This document shows positions 29,916 through 39,107 of a stretch of DNA of 64,000 nt, in pieces. The translations under genes and the position numbers were made by a program. The notes under the pieces were generated by a model. The model was not told where the DNA came from. It searched no databases and saw nothing but the letters and a program-made list of their open reading frames with translations. Source of the DNA: Scytonema sp. UIC 10036 (GTDB lineage: Bacteria > Cyanobacteriota > Cyanobacteriia > Cyanobacteriales > Nostocaceae); assembly GCF_009725235.1 (NCBI RefSeq), contig NZ_WJFC01000005.1:62001-126000 (forward strand), in the 5' to 3' direction. Every line of letters begins with the position of its first letter. Position 1 is the stretch's first letter.

Positions 29916-30428
29916 CTATGCAACATCAACCACAATTTGTGAATAGGTAAACCCACGGGCTAGTAAAAAATCAACCAAACCATCCAGGCTGTGTTTGTTG
30001 TAAACAACAGAGTAACCCTTTAACTTTCGCTCTTTACAGAAAGAGCGCAGCTTGCGAGTGCCTAATTCAGTTAGCAACTGTTTTTCTCTGCCAACATCGA
30101 CTAAGACTACTGTTTTGGTTTGTTCCGATTTTACTGTAGGTACTGTTGATTCTTCCCAGATATTTTTAGTTTCCAACTCTGAGGTACTCATCTCAATTGA
30201 ATCAGAAATAAAAGTAGGTGGTTCAGTAGCAACAGAATTTTCTAAATCTGCTAATTGAGCCAAATCCTGAAGAGAGTTATCAACACAGTTCGCATCATGA
30301 TATGGAACGGGTTTATCAAAACTTTCAGGACTGTAAAAGTAGCAGAACGTACAAAAACTCAGCACAAACAACAAAACAGGAAAGAGTAAATCGTTGATAG
30401 TAGAAATCAAATCAGATGTGACTAACAT
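29916..30428 (-). CDS. Membrane-anchored hypothetical protein
   Basis: 170 residues: one N-terminal membrane helix (about 13-31, LLFPVLLFVLSFCTFCYF), an acidic Ser/Thr-rich linker (45-110), and a basic C-terminal domain of about 60 residues (TELGTRKLRSFCKERKLKGYSV, SLDGLVDFLLARGFTYSQI). The C-terminal part resembles a SAP-like or Rho-N-like small nucleic-acid-binding helical motif. GGAG lies eight bases before the ATG. It overlaps nothing and is followed after 56 bp by the small ATPase. It may tether DNA at the membrane; function unproven. Confidence 0.6.
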   Translation of the reverse strand: MLVTSDLISTINDLLFPVLLFVLSFCTFCYFYSPESFDKPVPYHDANCVDNSLQDLAQLADLENSVATEPPTFISDSIEMSTSELETKNIWEESTVPTVKSEQTKTVVLVDVGREKQLLTELGTRKLRSFCKERKLKGYSVVYNKHSLDGLVDFLLARGFTYSQIVVDVA

Positions 30429-30722
30429 TGTGGTGACTCCAATAATTACTATTGGGTGGTTTTTGTAGAGAATCCACCCAGTAGTGGGGGCACATTGCCC
30501 CCGTGCTGAATGAATTTTCTACGTCACCCCAGTAAAAATGGAGATGGAGGTGAGATTGCCCCAGTGAATTAAATCAACTAGATTGTTTGAAACCAGTAAT
30601 TTTTGAATTGGTTTACAAAGGCGAGGTTGTTGCCACCGTTATGCGAAAAGCACTTCTAAAATATTCAGAGCCGAAATCAGTCATACAATTAGATGTTTCA
30701 AAATCCTACAGCTTACGCAACA
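30429..30722. other. Gap within the gene train
   Basis: About 290 bp between two minus-strand genes. It contains a run of short GC-rich inverted segments (GGGGGCACATTGCCCCC near 30486-30502), which could form an attenuating hairpin. No gene supported. Confidence 0.45.
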
Positions 30723-32000
30723 TTACGACACCTCTTTTTTGTGAGAACGACGCTTCAAATAATCAACCAAAGAAACGAGGTTGTAGTTATTCCTCAAATC
30801 ACGTGGACACGCATAAGAATACGCATTAAACGGCTGTCCATTCAGTCGAAACTCGTGGAATTTACTACCTAATGACTTACCCTCACGAACAATAATCCGA
30901 TTGTCCGTGACATCAATCGTCACGTTAGTATTTGCCAATTCGTAGCGCCAGCAGTCAATGTAATCTGAAGTTGAATAATCGCACTCAACAATTTTTCGAT
31001 GGCGAAAATAGTCAACGTAAGTCGCAAGACTTGCCATATCATCAAGTTCTGTAAGCTTGTCAGATGATGGGTACAAAACACCATCAAAGTTGAAAGAAAA
31101 GCATCGGCTCGTATACTCATCGCGAACTAAAATCGTGCAATCGCGTTTGATCACATTACACAACTCCAATCGGGAATTAAGTTTTGCAACAACAGCATCA
31201 TCCTCATAAGGACGTAATGCCCTTTGCGATACCCAACGCTTATCCGGACAATCAACTCCATACCAACCGAGAGGCTGTGGCGCACAGACAACGTGATTTT
31301 CAGCAAACAAATAAGAGCAACCCTTGCAAGATTGCAAATACTCAGCTCCTATATGACTGCTTTCTACCGCCTCGATATAACGATGGTGAATTTGTAAGTA
31401 TTCATCCAACGCCTCTTTAGGAAAAGGTTGATACGATGAGAAACATTTGCCGACAAGTCTGGAAATCACATCATAAATTTCGCCGTAAATAGTGGCAAGC
31501 TGGTCTAGTTGGCTAGGCGATATAAAGTTATAAAGCAGTTGCTGCTCTTGAGCTTCAACTCGGCAAAGTACCAACCCATCCTCCAAAAAGTTAGGATGAC
31601 CATTAATCTTCATGATGTGATAGCTGTAAATCCTACGACTATCCGATGTATCCTCACTTATCGACTGGCTATCTTCAGAAGATTCTGACAAAAGCTGACT
31701 GACTGTCACCTGACTCGACTCTTGATTTTTCTCCTCCTTGTTCTCCCCATCAAAACTGTTCAAAGAAGCACCAACTGCAGTTGTTGTAACTGTACCAACA
31801 AGTCCCAGAACAATACTTCCAACACCAGCGTGTGTTACCCGTTCCCAAAATTCTCGGTCGGCAGGAACACCAGCCTTTGCTAAATGCGATACTCCAAAAC
31901 CTGTGACAGTGACGAGACTACCACCAGCTACAACAACTAAGGACAGGCATCCAAAAAATAAGTTAGTTTTCTTCAAAAAATGTACCAGTTTCTTTAACAT
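30723..32000 (-). CDS. Membrane protein of the transfer-like gene train
   Basis: 425 residues. Two N-terminal membrane helices (about 13-33 and 52-72) sit either side of a short loop. An acidic, Ser-rich stretch follows (75-125). The rest is a large soluble domain with several Cys (SCKGCSYLF, CAPQPLGWYGVDCPDKRW) and repeated WRYEL / FRLNGQPF-type segments. GGAGGGG lies directly before the ATG. No known domain was recognised. Given its neighbours it is probably an inner-membrane component with a large cytoplasmic or periplasmic head. Confidence 0.6.
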   Translation of the reverse strand: MLKKLVHFLKKTNLFFGCLSLVVVAGGSLVTVTGFGVSHLAKAGVPADREFWERVTHAGVGSIVLGLVGTVTTTAVGASLNSFDGENKEEKNQESSQVTVSQLLSESSEDSQSISEDTSDSRRIYSYHIMKINGHPNFLEDGLVLCRVEAQEQQLLYNFISPSQLDQLATIYGEIYDVISRLVGKCFSSYQPFPKEALDEYLQIHHRYIEAVESSHIGAEYLQSCKGCSYLFAENHVVCAPQPLGWYGVDCPDKRWVSQRALRPYEDDAVVAKLNSRLELCNVIKRDCTILVRDEYTSRCFSFNFDGVLYPSSDKLTELDDMASLATYVDYFRHRKIVECDYSTSDYIDCWRYELANTNVTIDVTDNRIIVREGKSLGSKFHEFRLNGQPFNAYSYACPRDLRNNYNLVSLVDYLKRRSHKKEVS

Positions 32001-32283
32001 AACCCCTCCATAAACAATGCACTTTGACGACGCATTGTCCCGGCTTCTTAGGGATTTTTGGAAGCTAAACTATTGACCTACTGCCCTACTCTTTTAGCTT
32101 TTTTCAAAATTGATAAGTTTTGTACAAGCTAGTTTTCGGGTTCGGAAACAGTTCAGTTTCCAAGAGCGGTAGCAAGGGTCGAACTTGCACATAAATCAGG
32201 CGATCGCTTTATGAAAATCCAATGTTTACCGCACAATTCCATCTTATCGCTAGTAACGGCCTTATTCAAGGGTAAATCTCCCG

Positions 32284-32739
32284 TTAACTTGATAATAATT
32301 TTGTAATCGTTTGACAGCAATTTTCCAAACTCTTTTGAGAAAACTGATTAGATAAAATCAAATTATCTAATAAAAAATCAGGGGATTGTGAAAGTCTCAA
32401 GAGCACGCTATCATTACGGCTGCGATGATAGTAATGGATGACAGGAGATTGGATAACTGTCAGGTTGTCGTTACGAATTGCCCGTCCTGCAACCAACCCA
32501 TCCATAATGAATTTGGCAGCCGCTGCTACATTATCGCTATCTCGCCCAAAATTCTTGAGATACCAATGAAACTCAATCCACACGGCACTATCCAGACAAA
32601 ATCCACATTCAAAAACAAATTTTCCAATTAAATTTGTCCAATACTTCTTCAGTTGATTGCTTGCCTGCCACCCGGAACGCGCTCGATTGATAATTTCATT
32701 CATGGTAGCAGGTAAAGGCATTCTGAGTTCATATATCAC
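32284..32739 (-). CDS. RusA-like Holliday junction resolvase
   Basis: About 151 residues. The RusA signature is visible: PATMNEIINRAR near the start, then GRDSDNVAAAAKFIMDGLV and IRNDN with the conserved Asp residues. RusA enzymes cut Holliday junctions as dimers and are usual in phages and mobile elements. The most likely start is the GTG at 32739, eight bases after AGGAGG; the in-frame GTG at 32748 would overlap that site. Its start lies within the last codons of the FtsK-like gene (11-bp overlap), so the two are translationally coupled, linking DNA translocation and junction resolution. Confidence 0.75.
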   Translation of the reverse strand: MIYELRMPLPATMNEIINRARSGWQASNQLKKYWTNLIGKFVFECGFCLDSAVWIEFHWYLKNFGRDSDNVAAAAKFIMDGLVAGRAIRNDNLTVIQSPVIHYYHRSRNDSVLLRLSQSPDFLLDNLILSNQFSQKSLENCCQTITKLLSS

Positions 32740-34084
32740 TATCGTCACCTCCTTTCAATCTATTCAAAAACTCCTCAACAATGTTTCTCAATTTCTTATA
32801 CGATCGCCCATCATGGCGTGATAAATTAAAGACAGCTTTGACAATTTCATCGAGTTGATAACCTTTGCGATGCAAATTCACAATTGAATTTCTTGCTGAC
32901 TCATCAAGTTGTACCTTAAAACTAAAACTTCCCTCAAAATCCGTCTGAGATTGCTTGGTTTTAGAACTAGCAGTTGGCTTAGACTTGTCGTTATCATGGC
33001 TGCTGCCCTCGCCATACAAACTAGCGACAAATTCATCAAAATCCAGTCGAGACTCCCATGCAGTATAAGGATCGTTCTGGTTTTTCGCTGACAAAAGTAA
33101 CTCCTGAAAGTATTCGGGGTCTTCATCATCAGCAACATACAATGCTTGAAGTCGTACTACCTCAGTCGTCTTATACAAGAAATCCCCGTATCCGAGCAAG
33201 TAAACAGCACGCTTGTCTTTGTCGTCTCCAAGGATAATACAGCTATCTTCAGGTCGGGTTGTTACAAAAGCCGTTTTGGTTGGGAAGTTTGAACGAATCA
33301 AAGGGTCGATGACGTTCTTGTCAGGTCGCTGCGTGTACAACAGGACATGAATCCCCGCACCACCAGCTTTTGCCAGCAACTTCATCAGCGCGTTCTCAAT
33401 GCGCGAGCAGTAGTTGTCATCTGAAAGCAAGTCAAAACACTCGTCAATCAGACAAACCAATCGCGGCATGACAATATCAGGTGCAAACCGCAAGTTATAC
33501 TGAGCGATGGTTTCGATACTGCTGTGGCGCTCAAACTCTTGGTAGCGCAATTCCATCTCTTCAACCAAGTAATCGAGTAAGTTGGCAGTAGCCTCAGCAT
33601 CTCGTGCAACTGGAGCAATAAGATGAGGTAGTCCATCAAATTTACCAAAGGTCACGCGCTTGACATCCGAAAGCGCCAACCGCACGACCGATGGTGGATA
33701 GCGCCGTACCAAATACAAAATGGCTGCTTTCTCAAACTGAGACTTCCCTCCCCGAGTTCGCCCTCCCCCAAGAATATGGGTGACGTTATCGCTATACAAA
33801 GGAATTTCAACATAAGTACCATCCACATCAACACCACCGGGAATGGATACGGAATAAATGTCAGCTTCGCCGTCAAACCTAACGTAATTGCGGAAATAAG
33901 CAAACTGTCTGTCCAATCTGGGGATGTCAAATACCACCCCTCCAGGGACTACACTCACCATGGGCGCAACTTTCAAACCCAATTCTTCATTGCTCAAACC
34001 ATCTTGTTTGGCTTGTACAATTGCCGTCAAAACCTGTTGTTTTTGATATTCAATATTATCGTTACCATTATATGGCACTAACAT
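32729..34084 (-). CDS. FtsK/SpoIIIE-type DNA translocase
   Basis: 451 residues with the FtsK ATPase core: Walker A ILGGGRTRGGKSQFEK near 103-118, Walker B RLVCLIDECFDLL near 207-219, a sensor segment HVLLYTQRPDKNVIDPLIRSNFPTK-like near 250, and a small C-terminal winged-helix-like region (IVNLHRKGYQLDEIVKAVFNL). The N-terminus lacks the four membrane helices of chromosomal FtsK, so membrane attachment must come from partners. Such short FtsK proteins pump double-stranded DNA in mobile elements, as in actinobacterial TraB systems. It is coupled to a RusA-like gene and sits next to two peptidoglycan hydrolases. Confidence 0.85.
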   Translation of the reverse strand: MLVPYNGNDNIEYQKQQVLTAIVQAKQDGLSNEELGLKVAPMVSVVPGGVVFDIPRLDRQFAYFRNYVRFDGEADIYSVSIPGGVDVDGTYVEIPLYSDNVTHILGGGRTRGGKSQFEKAAILYLVRRYPPSVVRLALSDVKRVTFGKFDGLPHLIAPVARDAEATANLLDYLVEEMELRYQEFERHSSIETIAQYNLRFAPDIVMPRLVCLIDECFDLLSDDNYCSRIENALMKLLAKAGGAGIHVLLYTQRPDKNVIDPLIRSNFPTKTAFVTTRPEDSCIILGDDKDKRAVYLLGYGDFLYKTTEVVRLQALYVADDEDPEYFQELLLSAKNQNDPYTAWESRLDFDEFVASLYGEGSSHDNDKSKPTASSKTKQSQTDFEGSFSFKVQLDESARNSIVNLHRKGYQLDEIVKAVFNLSRHDGRSYKKLRNIVEEFLNRLKGGDDSDI

Positions 34085-34123
34085 GAGAGTAATCCTGTAT
34101 ATTTGGCAAAATGAATTTTTTTG

Positions 34124-34270
34124 AACCGCAGAGGACGCAGAGAACGCAGAGGAAAGAGAGAGCGGAGATTTTCACGATTCAATTAAGTGGGTGGTCATAT
34201 AGCAGTCCTAAATTATTTGTAAAATTCTCTCTTCTCTCTTCTCTTCGTGCTCTTTGCGTCTTTGCGGTTC
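34124..34270. repeat. Inverted repeat (GAACCGCAGAGGACGCAGAG type)
   Basis: Left arm GAACCGCAGAGGACGCAGAG and right arm ending CTTTGCGTCTTTGCGGTTC. The arms are Pu- and Py-rich and about 45 bp each with mismatches. This is a widespread cyanobacterial MITE-like repeat. It splits the gene train between the muramidase and the FtsK-like gene. Confidence 0.65.
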
Positions 34271-34310
34271 ATAAGTTTAATCTATCAAACAGGACTGTTA
34301 TAATAAGCTT

Positions 34311-35111
34311 TCAGCTTTCACTCCTTTTATTTTCATACTTTTGCAGTTGTTGCTGATAGTAACTTCTTAACTGGTCAATTGATTTTGGATTTTGTCCGTA
34401 ATTATTATTAGGTAGCGATGCCCAAACTTTTCTGACTTTATAAACAGCACTATCAAACCTTCCTGCTTCGACATCATTTAAGGCGTTATTACGACGAATA
34501 TACTCAATTGCCATCTTGTCCTGAGAAGCTGGACTAAAATCTTTCAAGTTTAACTTTGGTGCCAAGTCTTGCCAACTTCTATTTAACATTTGATATGCAC
34601 CAGCTGCCGTTGAACAAACCCGTTTCCCATTAATAGGAGCGCACTGTTTCTTTTGCGGATGTGTGGAAAAATCATCAAAAGTTCCATTAAAGACTAATTT
34701 GCGATAACTTTCAGGCTCGCTCGTTCCTGTTTCTGCCCAGCGAATAGTTGCTAAAAAAGCACTCAACCTTGGTGAATAAGAACTTGTACTAACTCTGACT
34801 TTTGACGAGACTGAAGAAACACCAGTCCCTTGAGAAATTGAAAAATAAAAACTCAACGTCATCAAAGAAGCAACTGACACATGAACTGGCTGAAAACCGG
34901 ATATCAATTGATAGCGAGGATTCCAAATCAAACCCACTAAACCACCAACAACAAATCCAAATTTCCAGCTATCAAGCGCCTTGTTAACATGACTTACTTG
35001 GCAAACCTTACCTTTAAAGGCTAACTCACATGGTAATGACGCCACTCCATAAGAAACAACTACACACCCAACAGCACCAATTGAACCTGAAATCAAAATG
35101 CGTCCGAGCAT
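34311..35111 (-). CDS. Membrane-anchored lysozyme-like muramidase (GH104/lambda R type)
   Basis: 266 residues. The N-terminal half has two or three membrane segments (about 5-25, 50-68, 80-96). The C-terminal half matches the lambda-endolysin-like lytic transglycosylase fold: FLATIRWAETGTSEPESYRKLVFNG, with the catalytic Glu in RWAETG, then STAAGAYQMLNRSWQDL and FSPASQDKMAIEYI. These enzymes cleave the glycan strands of peptidoglycan. Membrane anchoring and the transfer-like context suggest local wall opening rather than lysis. It is encoded 91 bp after an LytM-type endopeptidase. Confidence 0.8.
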   Translation of the reverse strand: MLGRILISGSIGAVGCVVVSYGVASLPCELAFKGKVCQVSHVNKALDSWKFGFVVGGLVGLIWNPRYQLISGFQPVHVSVASLMTLSFYFSISQGTGVSSVSSKVRVSTSSYSPRLSAFLATIRWAETGTSEPESYRKLVFNGTFDDFSTHPQKKQCAPINGKRVCSTAAGAYQMLNRSWQDLAPKLNLKDFSPASQDKMAIEYIRRNNALNDVEAGRFDSAVYKVRKVWASLPNNNYGQNPKSIDQLRSYYQQQLQKYENKRSES

Positions 35112-35202
35112 AGAAAGATTACCAAGAAAGTAGTCAGAATTCAGGAGTCAGAATTCAGTTTGCAGAAGCTCTAAATTTTGAATTCTGAATTCTGGATTCT
35201 CC

Positions 35203-35868
35203 TCAACGCTTTGCTAGATACTTCTGCAAATAGGGGCGGGGGTTCCGTTCTACGCCATTAACCCGAACTTCAAAGTGCAAGTGTGGTCCTGTTGAAAAAC
35301 CCGTACTGCCTACTGCTGCGATCGCCTGTCCCCGCACAACCTGTTGCCCTTCAACCACGTACAATTTGCTGGCATGAGCGTAGAGAGTGGAAATATTTCC
35401 TTGATGTTGGATAACAACCGCATTTCCATAACCCTCTCCCCTGTCACCTACCCTCACCACCCGACCCGAATCTGCTGCATAAATGGGCGTACCCATTGGC
35501 GCACCAAAATCGATACCCTCATGAAAACTACGCCGTCCCGTGATTGGATGCGTTCGGCGCTTCGCCGCAGCGCTTCGCTCTCGCCAACCAAACTCTGAGG
35601 TAACGGGACTACCAGCCACGGTTGGAAAAACAAACCTATCGGTAGAAACAGCCTTGTTATCGCCATTTGTTTGAGTTGGTTTGTGCAAAGCACCTAAGAG
35701 AGATTTAACCAACTGCTGCGATTCAACCCATTGAGAAACCTGGGGAATCACCATAGCTGCAACTAAGACCGAAGTTGCGATCGCATAACCCCAATTCCGA
35801 TTAATAGGAGGCTTTACCCGCTTTCCACCGTGATTCCCTCCACCGCGAAAATCAATAACCAACCGCAT
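35203..35868 (-). CDS. M23/LytM-type peptidoglycan endopeptidase
   Basis: 221 residues: one membrane helix (about 24-42) and a C-terminal M23 domain with the zinc ligands HEGIDFG (His, Asp) and HLHFEV (His), plus YAHASKL. It should cut peptide cross-links of peptidoglycan. A stretch of about ten residues (ERSAAAKRRT) between EFGWR and HPITGRR appears to be encoded by a GC-rich dispersed repeat inserted in frame (about 35550-35590); relatives normally go straight from FGWR to HP. Its start overlaps the stop of the upstream gene. With the GH104-like enzyme it makes a glycan-plus-peptide cutting pair. Confidence 0.85.
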   Translation of the reverse strand: MRLVIDFRGGGNHGGKRVKPPINRNWGYAIATSVLVAAMVIPQVSQWVESQQLVKSLLGALHKPTQTNGDNKAVSTDRFVFPTVAGSPVTSEFGWRERSAAAKRRTHPITGRRSFHEGIDFGAPMGTPIYAADSGRVVRVGDRGEGYGNAVVIQHQGNISTLYAHASKLYVVEGQQVVRGQAIAAVGSTGFSTGPHLHFEVRVNGVERNPRPYLQKYLAKR

Positions 35869-36710
35869 TACAAGTCACTGACATCCAGAATTGTTGTTGT
35901 AAAGATATGATTGGGATTCTGACGGTAACGACGGTCAGACTTCACCTGAGGCATAAACTCGCGAAGATGTCCGTTTTCCGACTGTCCTGCAAGACAGGCA
36001 TAGGAAGCCTTATCAACCCAGGGCTGATTGCTTCCCGAATGCTGGTTCAGCCCAATGCTTCCAGACTGTATCGGTTCGCCACTCACATCACCATCTCGAT
36101 TGGTATCCCGGCGAAACTTCACCGGAGCAACCTGAACTAATCCCTCCTCAACTCGCCCAAATATCCCGTAGTGGGTACCAAACCGCCAAGCTCGATATTG
36201 ACCGGGTTCTATAAACGCCGCGCCTGTTTTCCTCAAAGGATTCTTAATCGCTGGCAGTCCTGGCTTCACTGTCGCCGCCCAATTGCCGACAATCGCTGGA
36301 TTTCCATTACGGAACTGCAATACTAGACGGCGATCGCTCCAAGAGTTAATGCGATTCCCATTTGGTTTGCCAGATTCGTCAGCACCGCGAATATAGATAA
36401 TATTAACTTCTTCCGGGTTTTGGGATACTTGGTAGCCTTTACGCTGCATTGCTTGGTACACCCGCGATGCCAAATCACCACTGCTAGAACGTCGATTGAC
36501 CAAAGTTTGGATAGACTGCACCACAGATTGCGATTCAATCAATACAGATATTGGCTGTACAACGATACAAACAACAAGCAAACTCGTGACAACGGCATAT
36601 TTTCTAACGAGCGATCTATTATCAACTGATGTGCTTTCAGCCTCAACAGGTAATTCTACTGTTTGATTATCATCCTCCTTTTGTGAGTCAAACTCAATCA
36701 CAAAACGCAT
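35868..36710 (-). CDS. Membrane-anchored protein with RHxxR-like catalytic-looking tail
   Basis: 280 residues. One membrane helix at about 40-58 is preceded by an acidic N-terminus whose first residues (MRFVIEFD) resemble those of the next gene (MRLVIDFR). The large outer domain contains INIIYIRGAD, RAWRFGTHYG, FRRDTNRDGDVSGEP, and SIGLNQHSG followed by YACLAGQSENGHLREFM and YRQNPNHIF. The Gly-x-Asn-x-His and single Cys pattern resembles a family of envelope proteins that may be peptidoglycan-directed, which I know only as a pattern. Overlapping stop/start with the M23 gene implies coupling. Function not established. Confidence 0.6.
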   Translation of the reverse strand: MRFVIEFDSQKEDDNQTVELPVEAESTSVDNRSLVRKYAVVTSLLVVCIVVQPISVLIESQSVVQSIQTLVNRRSSSGDLASRVYQAMQRKGYQVSQNPEEVNIIYIRGADESGKPNGNRINSWSDRRLVLQFRNGNPAIVGNWAATVKPGLPAIKNPLRKTGAAFIEPGQYRAWRFGTHYGIFGRVEEGLVQVAPVKFRRDTNRDGDVSGEPIQSGSIGLNQHSGSNQPWVDKASYACLAGQSENGHLREFMPQVKSDRRYRQNPNHIFTTTILDVSDL

Positions 36711-37022
36711 TTAGCCACCTTCACGAGTTTTTTTCGTCCTAAAAGTCTGAGTTTGATTGAAAAGTTTATCCTGCCAGCAACCAACATTCTTTGCACTGAG
36801 AACTGCCTCAAAATCATTACCAGCTTCCGGACAAGCCGTTGGAGTTGCAGTAGGAACGGTGCTGGGAGTCACAGCAGGTAAAGCAGTAGGATGAACTGGT
36901 AATTTGACTTTCTGAACTAAGCCTACTGCTGTCCGCAAATCGTAGAATTGCAAATATCCCGGTTGCAAGATATCAGCAATCCATATTAAAAAAACCGACC
37001 AGAAGATAACTCGTACCCACAT
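36711..37022 (-). CDS. Small membrane protein with Pro/Thr linker
   Basis: About 103 residues from the ATG at 37022, one base after the stop of the upstream gene (TAATATG); the longer frame to 37055 would overlap it. It has one membrane helix (MWVRVIFWSVFLIWIA) and an outer Pro/Thr/Ala-rich stretch (PTALPAVTPSTVPTATP), then two Cys. The layout fits a wall-spanning spacer protein of an envelope complex. Confidence 0.6.
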   Translation of the reverse strand: MWVRVIFWSVFLIWIADILQPGYLQFYDLRTAVGLVQKVKLPVHPTALPAVTPSTVPTATPTACPEAGNDFEAVLSAKNVGCWQDKLFNQTQTFRTKKTREGG

Positions 37023-37023
37023 A

Positions 37024-37521
37024 TTATTCCAGTTGCTTGACAACCGGAAGTGCAAACTGTGGGGCTTCCTTCGGCACTACCTCTATCTTTTTGCCCGACG
37101 CATACCCCGGTCCCGTGTAACTCCCGTTGAGCAAGAAGTTAAGGAGCATCACAAATAACCACAATCCTACAGCACCCACTCCAACAGGAGATTTAATAAC
37201 ATCAGATAAAAAATAAACTGGATACCAAACAAACCTCCAAGGGTTTTGTGGGTGCAAGCGGTGCGCCTTCCAAGTCTCTATATAAGGAATCTCAATTTGA
37301 GGAATCCTTGGTTTATAGCTTGTAGGAGCATTCACATATCTAACTTCAACAGGCTGAGTATTGGTGTAATCAACCGTCATTGGGGGGGAATATGGCTGAG
37401 ATGGAGTGACACCTCCTTGTTGTTGAACTTGCTGAAGCATGGATTGAAGGCGGTTAACAGGAACAATTGCTCCACCTTCCGAAGAATCCACATGAAAATC
37501 TCTGCGCTTGTTATTGCTCAT
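37024..37521 (-). CDS. Hypothetical membrane protein
   Basis: 165 residues: a Gln/Pro-rich cytoplasmic N-terminus of about 85 residues, one membrane helix at about 118-136 (VGAVGLWLFVMLLNFLL) and a short outer tail ending in a basic and hydrophobic segment. It is tightly packed between neighbours (14 bp upstream, stop touching the next start). No known domain. Confidence 0.6.
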   Translation of the reverse strand: MSNNKRRDFHVDSSEGGAIVPVNRLQSMLQQVQQQGGVTPSQPYSPPMTVDYTNTQPVEVRYVNAPTSYKPRIPQIEIPYIETWKAHRLHPQNPWRFVWYPVYFLSDVIKSPVGVGAVGLWLFVMLLNFLLNGSYTGPGYASGKKIEVVPKEAPQFALPVVKQLE

Positions 37522-37535
37522 AGTTTTAATTTGAA

Positions 37536-38060
37536 TTAACTCATGGATTGGTTGGTATCATCCGACCACACATCTTCTCCTTGAAGGTAAGAATAGAATT
37601 CTTCCGGAGATAATTCTGGTTTTTCAGAAGATGCAGTGTCAGAAACTGGAATTGACTCAGAACTTATAGAAAGCGGCGCTCCAGAGGGAGAACGGAATTG
37701 TACAACATTAGAAGGATTGTTCGCAGATGAGGGAACCCTTGGAGGGACAAGGACATCATCTGTTGGCGATCGGCGAACACTATCAGTAGTCGGTGCAACA
37801 GAGGGATTGACAGGTAAACTCTCCTCATCAAGGAGCTGGTTGTACTCATTAATACCCCAACTTAAAAAACAAGCAAAACCGACCAAAAAAACAACCGCAC
37901 TTGACCAATGCACGCCTGAATTGGGGGATGCCATCATCTCAACAGTGGTGCGAGATGAACCCTCAAGGGTAGTACGAATGGGGGTACGTTTGACTGCCGC
38001 TACAACATTGAGCGAACACAAGGCTATACAAACTATTGCAGCAGCAAATTTAACGTACAT
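37536..38060 (-). CDS. Hypothetical membrane protein
   Basis: 174 residues with a signal-like first helix (MYVKFAAAIVCIALCSLNVVAA) and a second membrane helix (VVFLVGFACFLSWGI) at about 56-70. The rest is Ser/Pro-rich and acidic, and probably disordered. AAGGGGG lies before the ATG and the upstream stop is four bases away. It looks like a small structural part of an envelope complex. Confidence 0.55.
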   Translation of the reverse strand: MYVKFAAAIVCIALCSLNVVAAVKRTPIRTTLEGSSRTTVEMMASPNSGVHWSSAVVFLVGFACFLSWGINEYNQLLDEESLPVNPSVAPTTDSVRRSPTDDVLVPPRVPSSANNPSNVVQFRSPSGAPLSISSESIPVSDTASSEKPELSPEEFYSYLQGEDVWSDDTNQSMS

Positions 38061-38064
38061 AACA

Positions 38065-38904
38065 TCACCCCCTTGATTTGTCGGCAGATTGTTTATTGAG
38101 AACTGGTTTACTTTGGTTTTTCTTCATTTGCTGGAGGTATATCCGCCTTTCCTCCTCCCGTTGCTTTATCCTTTCTCGGATTTCTGCGACTTGCGCCATC
38201 TGCTCGACTGGATCTAGATATCCCCGCGCCCGCAATAACTGCGCCTGTGCTAAAGAATAAGGCTCTTGAGCATTTCTAATCTGAACGAGCATTTGATTCA
38301 AATCCACCGAGGGCTGAGATTCTAAGTTCTGGGCATAATCAATGGCTTCAAGCTTGCCCAAAATCAACACAGCCGCCGCACCAGAAGGTATCTTTTCCTC
38401 AATTTTTGTCCCGTCAGTTCTGCGGTAACCAAAAGTGAAAGTATTATTCCCAGAAGCTGCTTCTAGTAAAACATCTAGCGAATTAAACTTCACTATCTCC
38501 AGCGCTGGCATATAGTGCAAGCGGTAAAATCCCGAACGCTCATCTGCCTGCATCTTGGAGACCTCACTTCGCAGCTGCTGTCCCCACAACGCCGCCGCCA
38601 GCTGTCGCCATCCCGTGAGTGTGGGCATACCCTCCACTGAGGTATAACTTGAAAGATAGTCCATGTTGTAGTCAGTCCGAGACAGCTTTTCCAAATTCGA
38701 GAAGCGTATTTGGCTCACTTGCGCCTTTGCCTGTTGTACCTCGGATACAGAATTACCGGGAATTTGCTGCCTCCACCCTACCATCAGAGCAACTGAAGCA
38801 ATGACAGAGAGCGCTCCAACAGTCGAACAAACCGTCCACAAAGTGGCATTTAACTTTTTCTTTCGACTCGGCTTTCTATGACCCACGGGAGTAGGAGTAA
38901 ACAT
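38065..38904 (-). CDS. Hypothetical single-pass membrane protein with coiled coil
   Basis: 279 residues. A basic N-terminus is followed by one membrane helix (about 26-46) and a soluble domain rich in helices (QAKAQVSQIRFSNLEKLSR, VEGMPTLTGWRQLAAALWGQQL). A Gln/Glu/Arg-rich probable coiled coil covers about 238-265 (IRERIKQREEERRIY). Topology resembles VirB8- or TraE-like assembly proteins, but no motif proves it. Its Shine-Dalgarno region overlaps the stop of the 52-residue gene upstream (TAGGGGTGGGTTATG). Confidence 0.6.
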   Translation of the reverse strand: MFTPTPVGHRKPSRKKKLNATLWTVCSTVGALSVIASVALMVGWRQQIPGNSVSEVQQAKAQVSQIRFSNLEKLSRTDYNMDYLSSYTSVEGMPTLTGWRQLAAALWGQQLRSEVSKMQADERSGFYRLHYMPALEIVKFNSLDVLLEAASGNNTFTFGYRRTDGTKIEEKIPSGAAAVLILGKLEAIDYAQNLESQPSVDLNQMLVQIRNAQEPYSLAQAQLLRARGYLDPVEQMAQVAEIRERIKQREEERRIYLQQMKKNQSKPVLNKQSADKSRG

Positions 38905-38913
38905 AACCCACCC

Positions 38914-39072
38914 CTATGTATTATCTACAATTACGTATAAGCAAGGCCGTTTGTTAATTTGTCGTGCCATTGCAATTCCCGCACCACCCACAACTATCCC
39001 GGTTAGTAACAGCACTGGGTGTAAGGCAAGACTCGCTCCCACTCCCATTAACTGTCCTACCATCCCCGACAT
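38914..39072 (-). CDS. 52-residue hydrophobic protein
   Basis: A short gene (MSGMVGQLMGVGASLALHPV...) whose central 25 residues form one membrane helix rich in Gly and Ala, followed by a basic ARQINKRP and a short tail. Its stop is fused to the ribosome binding site of the next gene, supporting translation. The size and Gly/Ala-rich helix recall pilin-like or VirB3-like subunits. It was probably next to the 26-residue gene at 40884-40964 before the TnpB-like element inserted between them. Confidence 0.55.
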   Translation of the reverse strand: MSGMVGQLMGVGASLALHPVLLLTGIVVGGAGIAMARQINKRPCLYVIVDNT

Positions 39073-39107
39073 AACACCAGATAACTAAATCTTGGAGTAC
39101 AACGGAG